Assembly: GCA_905250025.1 (NCBI GenBank)
Contig: CAJNOJ010000168.1
Span: 131,512 to 195,511, forward strand
Length of the DNA: 64,000 nucleotides
Direction of reading: 5' to 3'
Source of the DNA: Adineta ricciae
Lineage: Eukaryota > Rotifera > Eurotatoria > Adinetida > Adinetidae
In this document: positions 15,273 through 27,626 of the stretch, in pieces
Position numbering within the stretch: the stretch's first letter is position 1
Layout: each line of letters begins with the position of its first letter
The notes under the pieces: model-generated
The model's input: the letters and a program-made list of their open reading frames with translations, nothing else
The model's database searches: none
Told to the model about the DNA's origin: nothing
Position numbers and translations under genes: made by a program

Positions 15273-18200
15273 ACTTACTATCATTTTGATTCTGTGCTGG
15301 ATGATCCGATGACTCTGCGTCTTCATCCTCACCAGCTAATTGTACAAAGATCTGTTCTAATGTTGTCTGAGTAACCGAATACGATTCGATCATCTTTTGT
15401 TCTTTCCGAGAATTTAAAAGTTCAAATACTCTGCCCAAGTTGAATGATAACTGAGTAGAACTCGTACCATTTGAAGTTGTAGACGAAAAAGGTATGTGAC
15501 AAAAGAGTACTTCGTTATGTTGTTCTATTTATACGATTAACACAGTAGGATGTAAACTATTGAGAGAGATTTTTCTCTTACCATGATACTCAATGCCAGG
15601 TATATTTACCGATAAGTCTTGCTTCACTTTCTCGACATCATCGCCGGCAACTTTGATTTGTATAGCGTAACCGTTGCCAAAACGATAGCGTAAATGTTGT
15701 AGAGTACCTAGGCACATGAATTGACCGGTTTTCATAATACCAATTTCTAAAACAAAAGAATATCTATTTGAATCTCTATCCATCGTGCAACTTACTGGTA
15801 CATAGCGCTTCACATTCTTCCATACTAAACGAACAAACGATCTGTGTTCAAGTTTAAATCAGATCTTTCTTTTACCTATGGCTTGTCATGATAATAGTCA
15901 AACCAACATCACGAGCAGCCCGAATCACTTTCCACAATTTTCGTTTAGCTGCTGCATCCAAGCCCTATGAAATCATGATCATACTAACAACTCCGTTTCC
16001 TCCTAATCAAGTAATCTCATACTGTTGTTGGTTCATCCAAAAACACTAACGCTGGATTCGCCATGAACGCTAGAGCAGCACTGACTTTTCGTTTATTTCC
16101 ACCACTAAAATCGATATGCACGATGTGATCGAATGAACTTCATTTGTTTTTACCTAAGCTTTTGCACCAATCGGTTTTCATACATTTCAAGACCGAATAT
16201 CGTCATCATATTCTTGCACATTTCGTGGATTTCTGAACCTTTGACGCCTTTCAATCTGTAAAAAGAAATGTTGTACTCACGCAATGAACCGAATCGAATC
16301 TTACCGAGCGAATAGCACTAATGTTTCGAAGACACTCAGATCGTACACAAGCCAATCGAATTGTGGACAGAATCCAATTTCCAAATCACGTTGCTGAAAG
16401 CACACAAAGAACAATTAAATTGACTGATTTTCTTATCGAAAAATAAAACACCAACCATTTCATTGATATTTTTTCCATTAATAATAATCTTTCCCGATGA
16501 TGGTTTAATATCATTGACCAACATTCGAAACGTCGTTGTTTTTCCTGCTCCGTTCGCTCCTAAACCAATCAAAATTCACACAAGTAGAAGCACACGTTGA
16601 TAGTCTTTTCATACCTAACAGACCAAAGCAAGCGCGTTGTTTCACATGAAAATTGACATGATTCACCGCGAAATAATCTTGTTTACTATTTGATTTTCCT
16701 CGTTTCTTTTGAAATCGTTTGACTAGATCACGAACAAGAATGACCGACGCTTTCGTTGTTTCATTGTCCTGTTGAAGTAATTGTCGTTCTCGTCGAACAT
16801 CCTCATCCAAATGCTAGATACACAAACACATACCTTCGTATTCTAATTACCTATGACAACTTTTCCCATACCGAATCATTCCAATCGTCCGATGAATATG
16901 AATCATCTGAACAGCAACAGCGTTGCCAAGCTTGTCGTATCCGTAGACGATTTTCTACTATCATCAATATAATCCACCAAAACAATATTTGAACGATAAA
17001 TATAATAAATTCGGAACCAACACCAGGTCTCTGTTTCGATAGCCACGGTTCATTGATGGATAACTTTGTGCCTACCATCGCATTTGATACGGCTATACAA
17101 TCATTATTGGAATGTAGAAGAATATTGGAAATTGCGTGTTTCAAATTGATCGATGGTAATAAAGCCGCAAAAATCCACCGAATGTTCGTTATAATTGTTA
17201 CTGTTCTCGTTGGACCTGCCGCTGGATTATCATTTTTAGTAAACACTGCAACTGAACTCGCTACTGCGTCAACGACACACACGATCACATTGATAATGAA
17301 GAAATTTGTGAAAGCCATAATAGACGATTTGGGAATAAACGAAAAAACGTAAACGAATGGTAGAGATGCGAGAACGTACATAAACCACATGAAGAAAAAC
17401 ATGCCCATCGCCGCTGATTCTCGAAAAACACGAACTTCCGCATCACTTTTTGAATTAGCTTGAGCACCAATCTATACAAAAAGAAAGTAAATGAAGCATC
17501 AACAGTTTCCTTATCTTATACCTCAACAATCACAGTTAATAATGCAATCAGTATTAGACATATACAAAAATCGAAGAGCCAATTCGAAAGCCAATATGTT
17601 CGCTTAGTTAAATTAGTTAACAGCTGTAGATCTTTGGAATTATTCAAACGTTCAGTGACTAGTTGTAGGAGAAGAACACCGATGAATATAGTAGCTACAA
17701 TTGCATTTAGAAAACTAAATAATGAAATTGGAAATGCTTCGAAGCAGTAGAGAACGGAAAGAACTTCGGCAATATAGGATGCGCCTCTTGTTGGTGTAAT
17801 GATCGGCTGATTGGTAGTGATAATACTTTTATTTGGCGAATTAGCATAGAATTGAAAGAGATTCGTTGCAGCAACACCTAAACTTACAGCCATTGTGTGA
17901 TAACTGACTGTTGAAAAGTAAGAATTCATCCGTAATATTGGCGATCCCGATGATCCATTGTTATATGCAGCATAACTTGTTTGATATTTATTGATAAATA
18001 TATCTTCCGACTGGTAATAACGATCTCTAACATAACTAAGCACAGTATCCGTAGTGATTTCATCGACGGATGCACCTGTATTTGTGAGATAGTTGATCAA
18101 ACGAGTGCGAACAAGATTATTATCATTATTTGCATATGCAACGATCGTTTGAGGATTGTAGATCGATGGTTCGAGTGTGACTTGAGCATCGGGAATACGT

Positions 18201-21200
18201 TCATTGCTCATTAGTGTGGATTGAATTTCTTGTGGTGTTGGCACGGCAGCAACAGTAAGAATTTCGATCAGGAGAGGAAGTAGAAAGAAACCTAAGAGTA
18301 AACTAACTTGGCGACGGGATACATGCCAACGTTTGACTAGTAGTGCTCGGGCACGAGTACAGAACAGTCCGAAACCGCTAACGCGTTCGTATTGTTTACG
18401 AAAGACTAGAATAGGCGATAACGATTGGAATGATTAGATGAAAAATTGCATTGAATTTACCTTGATCGTCTAACGTTGTTTTGACTATTCCATGTTCTTG
18501 TTCTTCTTCTTCGAGAACTAATCTAAAAACGACGAACAAATATCTTTCGAGTTATCTAACAAATGCCTTCTTCATCTGTTACCGGAGAAACACATCTTCA
18601 ATAGTTGTCATAGACAATCCATATGAATTGATTCCAATAGTTTGTTTTTGCTGCTCAAGTCCTGTTATTAAGCGTTCGATTTGTTTCGATTCGCCACGCT
18701 TGATTCCATAAACGAGTTCGGCAGCTGATTCACGTTCTAGCACAACGTTAGCGACGTATTCTCGGAGGAATTGTGTTATGCGTTCACTCGAACAGCTATC
18801 TTGTTTATCCATTAACAATCGATATTCAAATTCTAAAGCGATCCAGCGTTTTGTTATACTGAAATGAGTCGCTTTTCAAACCTGTTTGTTGTTTGAGAAA
18901 ATCTGGTGTACCATTGGCTTGTAGTCGACCACGACTCATAATCGCAATTCGATCTGATAGAACATCTGCTTCTTCGAGGAAATGGGTGGTTAATAAAACA
19001 CATTTGCCAGTTAATTTCAATTTTCTGATGATAGTCCAAATGAGTCGACGATTGTACGGGTCAATCCCACTTGTTGGTTCATCGAGAATAACAACCTAAT
19101 AAGAACAGATTTCATACAAATGATAATTCTCTCAATTCTCTTTTGACAAACTTTTGGATCATTAATGAGTGAAATTCCGATCGATAGTCGACGTTTCATA
19201 CCACCAGAGAGATCTTTTGAAAGTGTACCACGATCATTTGTCAAGCCAATTAATTGAAGAATAGTTTCAATAGATTCTTTCATTACTTCTTTATCCATAT
19301 GACGCATCTAAAAATGATGAAACGTCATAAATTCTTCAACTGATATACTATAATCATTTTTCACCTTAGCAATTAATTCCAAATGTTCCTCAACTGATAA
19401 TTCATTGTAGAGAATATCTATAGCAACAATTAGTGAAGAAAAATTCGATATCGATGATTTCGTTACCATATTGTGGACAAAAGCCAAGATGGTGTCGAAC
19501 TTCTTCAATTTGAGATTGATTATCGAACCCTTGAATCGTTACACGACCCGATGTCGGCTCCAACATTCCTTAACAAATGTATATTCGTCATTCCTACACT
19601 TCTCTCAAATAGAACTGTCGTAACATACCGACAAGAATAAATGTTGTTGTTGTTTTTCCAGCACCGTTATGCCCTAACAATGTACAAACTTCTCCTGCGA
19701 AGAATTCCAGAGTTAGATTCGAAACAGCTTGAAATTTTCCAAATTTCTAGCACGAAAAAGTCGTCGTATAATTTCAATCGATCGTTTTGCCTCCTTACCT
19801 TATTCAAATGATCAATTGACATTGCTGGACTTTTCTTTTTCTCAACCTGATTCATTTCAATCCAATGATTTGCATTTGCTGCATGATTATCTATCTGATC
19901 CATGTTATTCATAGCGTCGGTCGGTCGAACACTTGACGATGTCATCCAGTAAGATTTTTTTAACCAATAATTCCACGGTTGAGAAACGCCAAATTCACCG
20001 GGGTTCAATCGTTCGACATAGACAGCAAGAAACATGTAAATCACGGAGTAGATTAACATCAAAAGTAGACACACGCCAATATACAATGGATAATCAAATA
20101 TATTCACGTAGAGATGTTCGAAGGTGGCCATTCCACCTAAAAAATTATGTGATTCGTGATTTTTTACATCGACTAACTTACTACTGCGACGTTCGAATTG
20201 TTGAAGTACTTGGATACAAAACAGAAGACCAGCGTTCGGAAATAGACAAAGAATATAGCGAACAGCAGCAGGTGCAGCGCCATAAAAATCGATGAACGTA
20301 ATGATCCAAAGTACAACACCCAGTAGTTTTGCCAAAAGCGCTACAAGAGAACGTGATTTTCGGTGAAATTGTGACGATCTTACCTCTTTTGAAAAGTTGA
20401 CCGAAGAAGACTGCGAAAGTCGAAACTTCAATCGAATAAACGAATAGAATCGTCCATAATAATGTCCAATGTGTAAAATTGAATACGGCTCGCGTAACAC
20501 TAGTTGCTCGAGTGCCCGTACTACCAAAGACGATCATGCTCAAACCAGTCGCAACACCAGTTAATACAAAATAAATGCTCATGGATCGAGTGATCCACAC
20601 CAGATTATTCACCCAAGTGCGAAGGCCAAATATCCGAAGGTATTCCTAGATTAAAAACGAGTTATAGTACAATCTGCAATTTATCGCTCTTTTTTTCGTC
20701 AAAACAATAAGAAGAGAATTTGAATTAATGAAGAAATTTATGATCATAAAATACGACAAGTTTACCTTCGTTTTATTGGCTCGTTCCTCGACAATATAAC
20801 CGAGATTGAGAATAAACGTAACCAAATATATAATTGAATAAAATAATGGAACGAAGAAACTAAAACCAGCATGAAGTTGATCTAGATAGACCGCCGGACA
20901 ACCAAAATGGTTGAGATAGACCTAAACACGACACTTCCATTCATTATCACTCCGCCAAGTAATGCCACTTACACTTGACTGATCCGGATTGGCGCCTGTT
21001 ATATATTGAATTATTGACAGATCAATAAAATACTGGATTCCTAAAAACTGAGTCGTGTAATTCAACGTTGTTGTATTATCTACAAATGAACAGCTGCACA
21101 TGTTTATTTTTCAATATTCCAGTGAATACCTTGACAATAATCTTCAGGTGCACGTTTCCACAAGAAGTCTTTCATAGGTGGTCTGACCAGCTGCGGACGA

Positions 21201-21891
21201 TAGTATCGCAAACCATTTCTATTTATCAAACAATTCAATGAAAACGACGACTTCGGACTCAGTCAAAATCATACTCTTGCATTCGTAGAGTATAAGCCAC
21301 TTGATCAGGCATGGCACTCGCACTCGAACAAAGTGGATCAATGTTTGTAAAATAAATGTATGCATATATAGTTCCCAGTGTTGAATTCGATAGTGATGAA
21401 ATAGACGAACTCGGAATAACTTGCACTGAAAAGTTATCAACAGTGAGAAAACGCTTGCAATTTGCTAATTTCAATCGTCATACCGTTATTAGGAAAACCT
21501 GGCACATTTGCTGCAAGATTTGTGATCGCATTCGTCACAATCGTTTGTGTGCATACATTTGCTAGAAAACAAAACAGTGTTTAAGTGCATATTTTTCGTA
21601 TGAGAACATACATGGATAGTAATATGTCGTATTGGCTAGAGTACTATTCACTGTCATTCGATCGAACGGACGAAATGGTGGAAATTGCATGGGACTGTAA
21701 TAACTTCGGTCGAGTAAATAACGCATGCCAAGTAAAAGGCCGACAAAAACGTAAGCAAGTAGAAATTCTGCTATCGTCTGACCACGTTTACGTTTTGTTA
21801 GAATAAGCATTTTAACGAGCAAAGCTCGATACTCGCCCAAGAATTTCAGACAGCCATTGCGACGCGGACGATTAAGTTGCGATTCCATCAT
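15273..21891 (-). CDS. full-length ABCA-subfamily lipid transporter (ABCA3-like)
   Basis: One long gene encodes both halves of an ABCA transporter. It starts at 21891 (MMESQLNRP) just after a 5' UTR acceptor. The first membrane domain has one segment near the N-terminus, a large extracellular loop and a helix cluster (about 20900-20000). Nucleotide domain 1 has Walker [11 protein letters not shown] (about 19670), signature [12 protein letters not shown] (about 19200), Walker [12 protein letters not shown] (about 19080) and TTHFLEEAD. Membrane domain 2 spans about 18450-16850. Nucleotide domain 2 has [13 protein letters not shown] (about 16550), signature [14 protein letters not shown] (about 16100) and Walker B FLDEPTT. 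The C-terminus carries the family block [18 protein letters not shown]. Both catalytic sites look intact. The nearest in-frame stop is TAA at 15271-15273, but a consensus donor (gtaagt) overlaps it; splicing to 15111 would give an alternative end at 15089. Confidence 0.9.
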
Positions 21892-21906
21892 TACTCGATG
21901 CTCTCC

Positions 21907-22917
21907 TGAAAGAAAATTCTGAGTAAATGGAAAAAAAAACTTCCTTTTTCTATTTTTTTATGCGACTGTTTTTGTTGATTACACAACCTATGGTATTTTT
22001 TTTCTTTCTCTACTCCAGTTCACTCATGCTTGTTTTCGCCATATGTACTCGTTTTGATGACATCGTTATATAACGACGATGACGACAAATCAGTTTTTTT
22101 TAAAGGTAAAATAGCGATTTAGTCACACGAAAAAGCAATTCTCACAGAGTATGTTTATCGGGTAAAAGGTTACTATGACTGGGGCTATTTGTCTGGTGAC
22201 AAAAAAAAAGAAAATTCAGTAAATGTCGCATGTTTCTTTACATAACACTTGTCGAGCGTCGGAAAAAAGTTTGCCTTTAAAATGTTGAAGATGTGTTGTA
22301 AGAGGATCTCCACAGTATCGTACAGAGATTGTCTTACTAATCTGGAAATTATCGCAAATCTAGAACGTGTTTTCTGCTAGTTATGAGCTGTTTCCGTGTG
22401 TATCAATTGAAATCTCAGAAAAGGATGTTTTTTCTCTCGTTTTCATTTGTCAGTACGCTTTTTTTTGCATTCAAAGAACAGTCGTTGAGAGAAGAAAGAG
22501 GACACAGAACGCACTCGGAGGACGTGCTGAAACGTTCGGAGTTCTCAAAACTATTTTTCATATATTTTGATGTCAACAGCGCAAAGTTAGCTTTCCTTTT
22601 CTACCGAAGAGAAAAAAAAGTAGTGTTATTCATGTCATTATACGTGGTAAAGAGTGAAAAATAACACGTTTGCACTGAAACGGATTACCAAGACTATAGA
22701 ACAAATGCAAAAGGCTAGATAAAAATATTAAACCCTTATTTGTTTATCCAAGCTAATTTGCCTGTCACTCTCAATTGACATATTAAAGGAAAATGCTTCT
22801 ATCAAAATATTTCTTGAAAAGATTATAATATAAGTAATGGGAACGGATTCATTTTATTTCAATGGGTAGTTCTGGACAGAAATGTGATAGTATATTATTA
22901 TATAGCAAGAAATGCTG
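21907..22917. other. intergenic, upstream of ABCA gene
   Basis: AT-rich sequence between the ABCA 5' UTR acceptor (ending at 21907) and the first receptor gene. A 5' UTR exon for ABCA should lie here but cannot be placed. Two overlapping reading frames at 22367-22664 have no recognisable domain and no splice support. Confidence 0.4.
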
Positions 22918-23919
22918 TCATGCGGTTCTTTGACTATTGAAAGATGCCTTTTGCCGCACCTCGACCTGTCCACCAGCGGTGATTGATGATTGTGCATTAT
23001 AGGGCGGTTGTATTGGTTGACCTGGTGCAGATATTTGTGTTTCAATCCGATTGTCACGGTACACCATAGAAACAAGTTTATTCTTTCTCAGCCGTGGAGT
23101 GATATGAATCAGCATTAAACCCATGAATATCATACAAAGCGCTGTGACTAGACCCACAATACCAAATGTATATTCATACATCTGGCCTCTGATTACCGCA
23201 TATACCATGAAGATGATAGTGGGACCACGAAGTGCGATCAGTACAGATATTAGTACCAGAATACGTCTCATGACAGTCAGGTCGCGCAAATTTCGTTGTT
23301 GCTGGTTAATCGCGAGCATCGTCGTTGGTCGTCGAGATGATTTTCGAATATATCTTGTGATCGATATGTAAGTTGTAGATATACATACTATAGGAATAAC
23401 GTATAGAACCATGACATGGTACAACTCTGCACCATAGTCCGAGTATGGAATAAGGCAATATTGTTCGGTTGGTAAGGGAGTGTACCATCCGAGGAAGAAC
23501 GGTGGGAGAAGTATGACGATTGTTAGTGTCCACTGGGCAAAGACGAGGGAGATGAAGAGTGAATAGGATAGGAGAGATTTCTTTTTGTAGAATATAACTC
23601 GGCAGAGACGATAGAACGCTTGTAAGTAGAAACTGTGGTAGATGGAGCACTGGCACATATCGTATATGAGACCCCAAACACGACAGAAGTCGAAGTTGAA
23701 GGTGAGGAAACCGCTCGAGAGATTAGATGTGTTCATAATCAAAACAGTCAGACAGGTGAGAAGTGCAGCAAAACAAGTATTGTACGTTAGGACAAGTGAA
23801 ATGTCGCGCATATCTCGTCGGTACAGAATACCAAGGATAATGATGAAAAAAAAGATAAAAAGAGCAATGAAGTTGAAACCACAGTTGAAGACACCAAGAA
23901 TCGTTGCAATTGTGAACAT
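22918..23919 (-). CDS. rhodopsin-like G-protein-coupled receptor, copy A
   Basis: Intronless 333-residue protein with seven hydrophobic segments. The start at 23919 gives a very short extracellular N-terminus (MFTIATILG) leading straight into helix 1. A cysteine before helix 3 (DFCRVWG) and one in the second extracellular loop (EQYCLIPY) can form the usual disulfide. The DRY position reads RLCRV, and helix 7 lacks a clear NPxxY, so it is a divergent class A member. I cannot assign a ligand. About 620 bases in the middle of the gene (23200-23820) are identical by eye to copy B 1,891 bases away, while the N-terminal region and the tail differ. Intronless receptors of this sort are commonly expanded in rotifers and other spiralians (family knowledge). 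Confidence 0.8.
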   Translation of the reverse strand: MFTIATILGVFNCGFNFIALFIFFFIIILGILYRRDMRDISLVLTYNTCFAALLTCLTVLIMNTSNLSSGFLTFNFDFCRVWGLIYDMCQCSIYHSFYLQAFYRLCRVIFYKKKSLLSYSLFISLVFAQWTLTIVILLPPFFLGWYTPLPTEQYCLIPYSDYGAELYHVMVLYVIPIVCISTTYISITRYIRKSSRRPTTMLAINQQQRNLRDLTVMRRILVLISVLIALRGPTIIFMVYAVIRGQMYEYTFGIVGLVTALCMIFMGLMLIHITPRLRKNKLVSMVYRDNRIETQISAPGQPIQPPYNAQSSITAGGQVEVRQKASFNSQRTA

Positions 23920-24817
23920 TGTTTAAATGGAATGAAAATCTATTATAAAAAGAAAAGAGTCCTATATGTCTTCTTCATTGTTTGTATTAAAGAGCACACA
24001 TCGTCTACATTTCTATGAACCGTCCCGACTTGAAATGGATACGCATATATATATATGTCAAAATACTAAGTATTTTACGCTCTAACGTCACACATAATTT
24101 TCTGATTACCATTAATAAAAATCAAGTTCCTTCGGAACATAATCTGTTTTTCTCATGCAATTGAAGGTCAAGTAGCTGACACTTATTCTCGATTATGTCG
24201 TAGAGGTCTAGTAAGCGTTGGTAATCGTTTCAAAGCATTTTTTGCGTTTAGTTTTTATGATTTTACTAACGAACATCTCGAATAAGTGCGCAGCTAGAAA
24301 ATTGAAAAGGTGTATTTCAGCTTCGTTTGTCGAAGCAACTAGTTACGTGCCGATATGAATGAAATCAAATGTGTAAATAGTACTACAAATGCTTTTCTGT
24401 CAATGATATTTCTCTTAATGAAAAACGTTGAAGAGCCGGTAAGTAAGATGAGACAACATCTCTGTGTGTAGATGAAAAATATGAGCGTAATCTTAAGATA
24501 AGCTAATGAGTTTTTTTCATTTTTTTCGAAACGATGCATAACTGGATGACTTGACATTCATTAGGAGATAGAGATTCTAGAGCAGAGATTAGCACCTAGA
24601 AACAATTTTTGGTTCATATTATTGTTGACATATATTTAATTATGTAAATGAAGCCCTAATGGCGTGAATGATAATGATCTGTCGTCAGAGATGGTCATGA
24701 TGACAATGACGTATGACTGAATAGTTTGCAATAGTGAACAAAATGGATATTTATCATGCGATATATGTCAAAAGATTAGAGCGTAACATTAATTATTTTA
24801 TTGACGTGAAAGAAAGG
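23920..24817. other. spacer between receptor copies A and B
   Basis: AT-rich sequence with no supported gene. It holds the promoter side of copy A and the 3' side of copy B. It does not visibly repeat the flanks of either copy, which limits the duplicated similarity to the coding parts. Confidence 0.4.
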
Positions 24818-25810
24818 TCATTCGTGAGTGGGAGTTTTTCGAATGCGAGGAGATTTTGTCTGTTGACGGAGACCAGTTGCACCGCCAGTCGTTGATGGCA
24901 GTGTTAGGCATTGTGGTCCAGTTTGTCGAGTATTTGCTCGATTATCATGATAAATTATGGAAACAAGTCGATTCTTTCTCAGCTGTGGAGTAATATGAAT
25001 CAGCATTAAACCCATGAATATCATACAAAGCGCTGCGACTAGACCTACAATACCAAATGTATATTCGTACATCTGGCCTCTGATCACCGCATATACCATG
25101 AAGATGATAGTGGGACCACGAAGTGCGATCAGTACAGATATTAGTACCAGAATACGTCTCATGACAGTCAGGTCGCGCAAATTTCGTTGTTGCTGGTTAA
25201 TCGCGAGCATCGTCGTTGGTCGTCGAGATGATTTTCGAATATATCTTGTGATCGATATGTAAGTTGTAGATATACATACTATAGGAATAACGTATAGAAC
25301 CATGACATGGTACAACTCTGCACCATAGTCCGAGTATGGAATAAGGCAATATTGTTCGGTTGGTAAGGGAGTGTACCATCCGAGGAAGAACGGTGGGAGA
25401 AGTATGACGATTGTTAGTGTCCACTGGGCAAAGACGAGGGAGATGAAGAGTGAATAGGATAGGAGAGATTTCTTTTTGTAGAATATAACTCGGCAGAGAC
25501 GATAGAACGCTTGTAAGTAGAAACTGTGGTAGATGGAGCACTGGCACATATCGTATATGAGACCCCAAACACGACAGAAGTCGAAGTTGAAGGTGAGGAA
25601 ACCGCTCGAGAGATTAGATGTGTTCATAATCAAAACAGTCAGACAGGTGAGAAGTGCAGCAAAACAAGTATTGTACGTTAGGACAAGTGAAATGTCGCGC
25701 ATATCTCGTCGGCATAGAACACCGAGAATAATGATGAAAAAGAAAACAAAAACGGCAACAAAATTCAGAGCATAAGTCAGAATACTGAGAGTAGTTCCTG
25801 TTGAAGTCAT
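24818..25810 (-). CDS. rhodopsin-like G-protein-coupled receptor, copy B
   Basis: Intronless 330-residue seven-helix receptor, tandem paralogue of copy A in the same orientation. An in-frame ATG exists at 25906, but alignment to copy A places the start at 25810 (MTSTGTTLSILTYALNF). The central part from helix 1/loop 1 to helix 6 is identical to copy A at the DNA level (about 25091-25711), including synonymous positions. The first 25 residues and the last about 60 (here ending RIRKTPTHE) are clearly divergent, as are the flanks. The same odd RLCRV at the DRY position is present. The ligand is unknown. Confidence 0.8.
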   Translation of the reverse strand: MTSTGTTLSILTYALNFVAVFVFFFIIILGVLCRRDMRDISLVLTYNTCFAALLTCLTVLIMNTSNLSSGFLTFNFDFCRVWGLIYDMCQCSIYHSFYLQAFYRLCRVIFYKKKSLLSYSLFISLVFAQWTLTIVILLPPFFLGWYTPLPTEQYCLIPYSDYGAELYHVMVLYVIPIVCISTTYISITRYIRKSSRRPTTMLAINQQQRNLRDLTVMRRILVLISVLIALRGPTIIFMVYAVIRGQMYEYTFGIVGLVAALCMIFMGLMLIHITPQLRKNRLVSIIYHDNRANTRQTGPQCLTLPSTTGGATGLRQQTKSPRIRKTPTHE

Positions 25811-26552
25811 TGTAATTGATTCCACTGGTTCGTTCAACTGAGATAAACTCGTATAGTAAATCTTCATGAAAAGCGCTTTTATACGCCGCTCAATTAATAT
25901 TGTCACGAATCCTGATGGCGTTTTTTAGGGGTGTATCGCCTTAAAATCATTCGGCTTTTCTTAATTATATATGAAAATCATGCGTGATGTATCCTATAAT
26001 GAATGATACCACTAAGGCAGATTCACTTTTCATAGTAGTTCACCAGTAACATTCTCAATTGGTCTCATCCAAACAAAATTGAGAAGATCATATAAAACAT
26101 TGGATAGCAATTAGAGTGTAATGAATGGTAAGGTAGTTAGACTTAATTTTATTAATTTTTCTACTTATGCAGCTGGTTTCACTGCAAGAAAACCGAAAGA
26201 ATTACAGATCCGTTAGTTCATATAATACTTCTGAGACGTTTTACTCATTTTTATTACAGTAAAAATTGTTTTAGTTGTAAAAGAAAATAACCCATGAATT
26301 TTTTTTCATTCTTATCACACTGAATGATTTTAAACTACAGAGTTCCGCCCGATTGGCTGACTAATCCTTCAGATACTTTTGAATTATTGTCTGCTACAAT
26401 CTCACCTAAACAGGTTGACAATGATGGGAATGTGTGATAATATATTGCAAAAAAAAGATGTGAAGCGAAGTGCTGTTGATTACTTGTCATGCTAAATAGA
26501 AACTATCTAGCTTCCGATTTGGACAGTTCGTTCAGGCCTAAGCAATATTCTA
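25811..26552. other. intergenic, upstream of receptor copy B
   Basis: AT-rich spacer without a supported reading frame. It contains the promoter side of copy B and the 3' flank of the third receptor gene. No repeat or RNA gene is recognised. Confidence 0.4.
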
Positions 26553-27626
26553 CTAATGAATATCTGGATCATCGCATTTAAATGAAGCTGGCCGATTTAC
26601 GATGTTTGTATGGATCATTTGTAGATGGTTGGGAATATGTGTTGTATGGACGGTTCTTACTATCGGAAAAATATTCACAACAGACGAAGGCCAAAGTTCA
26701 GGTAAACTCATTAAAGAAACGTATGGACATAATAAAACCACGACATAAATCCCGTATGGTAATATATTAATACTTAAGTCAATTAGAATCTGTTGTGGTA
26801 CGGTGGAAAATAACAGAATCGACGAAGAAGTCACCATCGGTAGCCAAACAAGGTTGTACAGAATGACAATGTAAAGCAATTGTAGTACTAAACGTCGATT
26901 CTTCTTCCACATCTGTTGTTGTTGCATATGACGTTTTTGTTTCAAAACTCGACTCAGAAGAATGAGACTGACGACAGTGCTGACTGTTACGGGAAAAACA
27001 AGGTTAGTAAATTGATCGAATGTGCTGATTGCTGGCGCATAGAAATAACACGGCCCGCCGCAAGTGATCATCGTAAATGTAAATTGATTTGTGCAAGGGT
27101 AGAAAAAAATGAAATAGATATATAGAACAATTGGATATAGGATGCACAAACTCATTGGGATATAATGACGAATGAGTCGGTGATGGTTGAAAAAGGCGCG
27201 TTTAAAGACAAGCAGATATCTTTCGATTGCTGTAAACGCCATTAACATTAGAATCATAACATTAAACGAATAATCTAGACATGCCCAAAGTTTACAAAAG
27301 AAATCCGTTGGAATAGGAACAAAACCGTTATGTAAATACGAAAGAATGATCGGTAATTCAATTGCTACCTTGAAATATTCACTGATTAAAGCGAAACGAA
27401 TCAGACGATAACTTACCTGTAAGAAACTACATATTAGTACTGCAAGGATTGTATGACTGCGAACTTGCTTTTGTAGTAGTCCTTTGCGGATATATTGTAC
27501 AAAGATGAATAGATAGCATGGAATCGAAAATATGATCAATCCCGTAAAAATACCGAACGGAATTGAACGAGAGAGGCTAGCAGACGTGATGCTATCGGAA
27601 ATATATGTACTGTTACTCGCGGACAT
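26553..27626 (-). CDS. rhodopsin-like G-protein-coupled receptor, third and unrelated copy
   Basis: Seven-helix receptor of about 341 residues, not a close paralogue of copies A and B. The first true ATG is at 27626 (MSASNSTYIS, with an N-glycosylation site). The DRY equivalent is intact (AIERYLLVF after helix 3), and cysteines before helix 3 (DFFCKLW) and in loop 2 (TCGGPCYF) are present. Loop 3 carries a basic QQQQMWKKNRR stretch, and helix 6 includes YNLVWLP. A 48-base intron (27369-27416, gtaagt to ttcaag) lies in frame inside helix 2. Removing it gives normal helix 2-3 spacing (CSFLQ joined to VAIELP); leaving it in adds 16 residues with no stop. The ligand is unknown. Confidence 0.8.
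   Translation of the reverse strand: MSASNSTYISDSITSASLSRSIPFGIFTGLIIFSIPCYLFIFVQYIRKGLLQKQVRSHTILAVLICSFLQVSYRLIRFALISEYFKVAIELPIILSYLHNGFVPIPTDFFCKLWACLDYSFNVMILMLMAFTAIERYLLVFKRAFFNHHRLIRHYIPMSLCILYPIVLYIYFIFFYPCTNQFTFTMITCGGPCYFYAPAISTFDQFTNLVFPVTVSTVVSLILLSRVLKQKRHMQQQQMWKKNRRLVLQLLYIVILYNLVWLPMVTSSSILLFSTVPQQILIDLSINILPYGIYVVVLLCPYVSLMSLPELWPSSVVNIFPIVRTVHTTHIPNHLQMIHTNIVNRPASFKCDDPDIH

Noticed and set aside
22367..22664. Two overlapping frames upstream of the ABCA gene
   Set aside because: Biased composition, no domain and no splice support.
23123..23926. Long antisense frames inside receptor copy A, repeated in copy B
   Set aside because: They mirror the receptor coding strand; their conservation between copies only reflects DNA identity of the converted tract.
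25811..25906. Upstream in-frame ATG extending receptor copy B by 32 residues
   Set aside because: Copy A starts at the equivalent of 25810 and the extension is not hydrophobic or otherwise signal-like.
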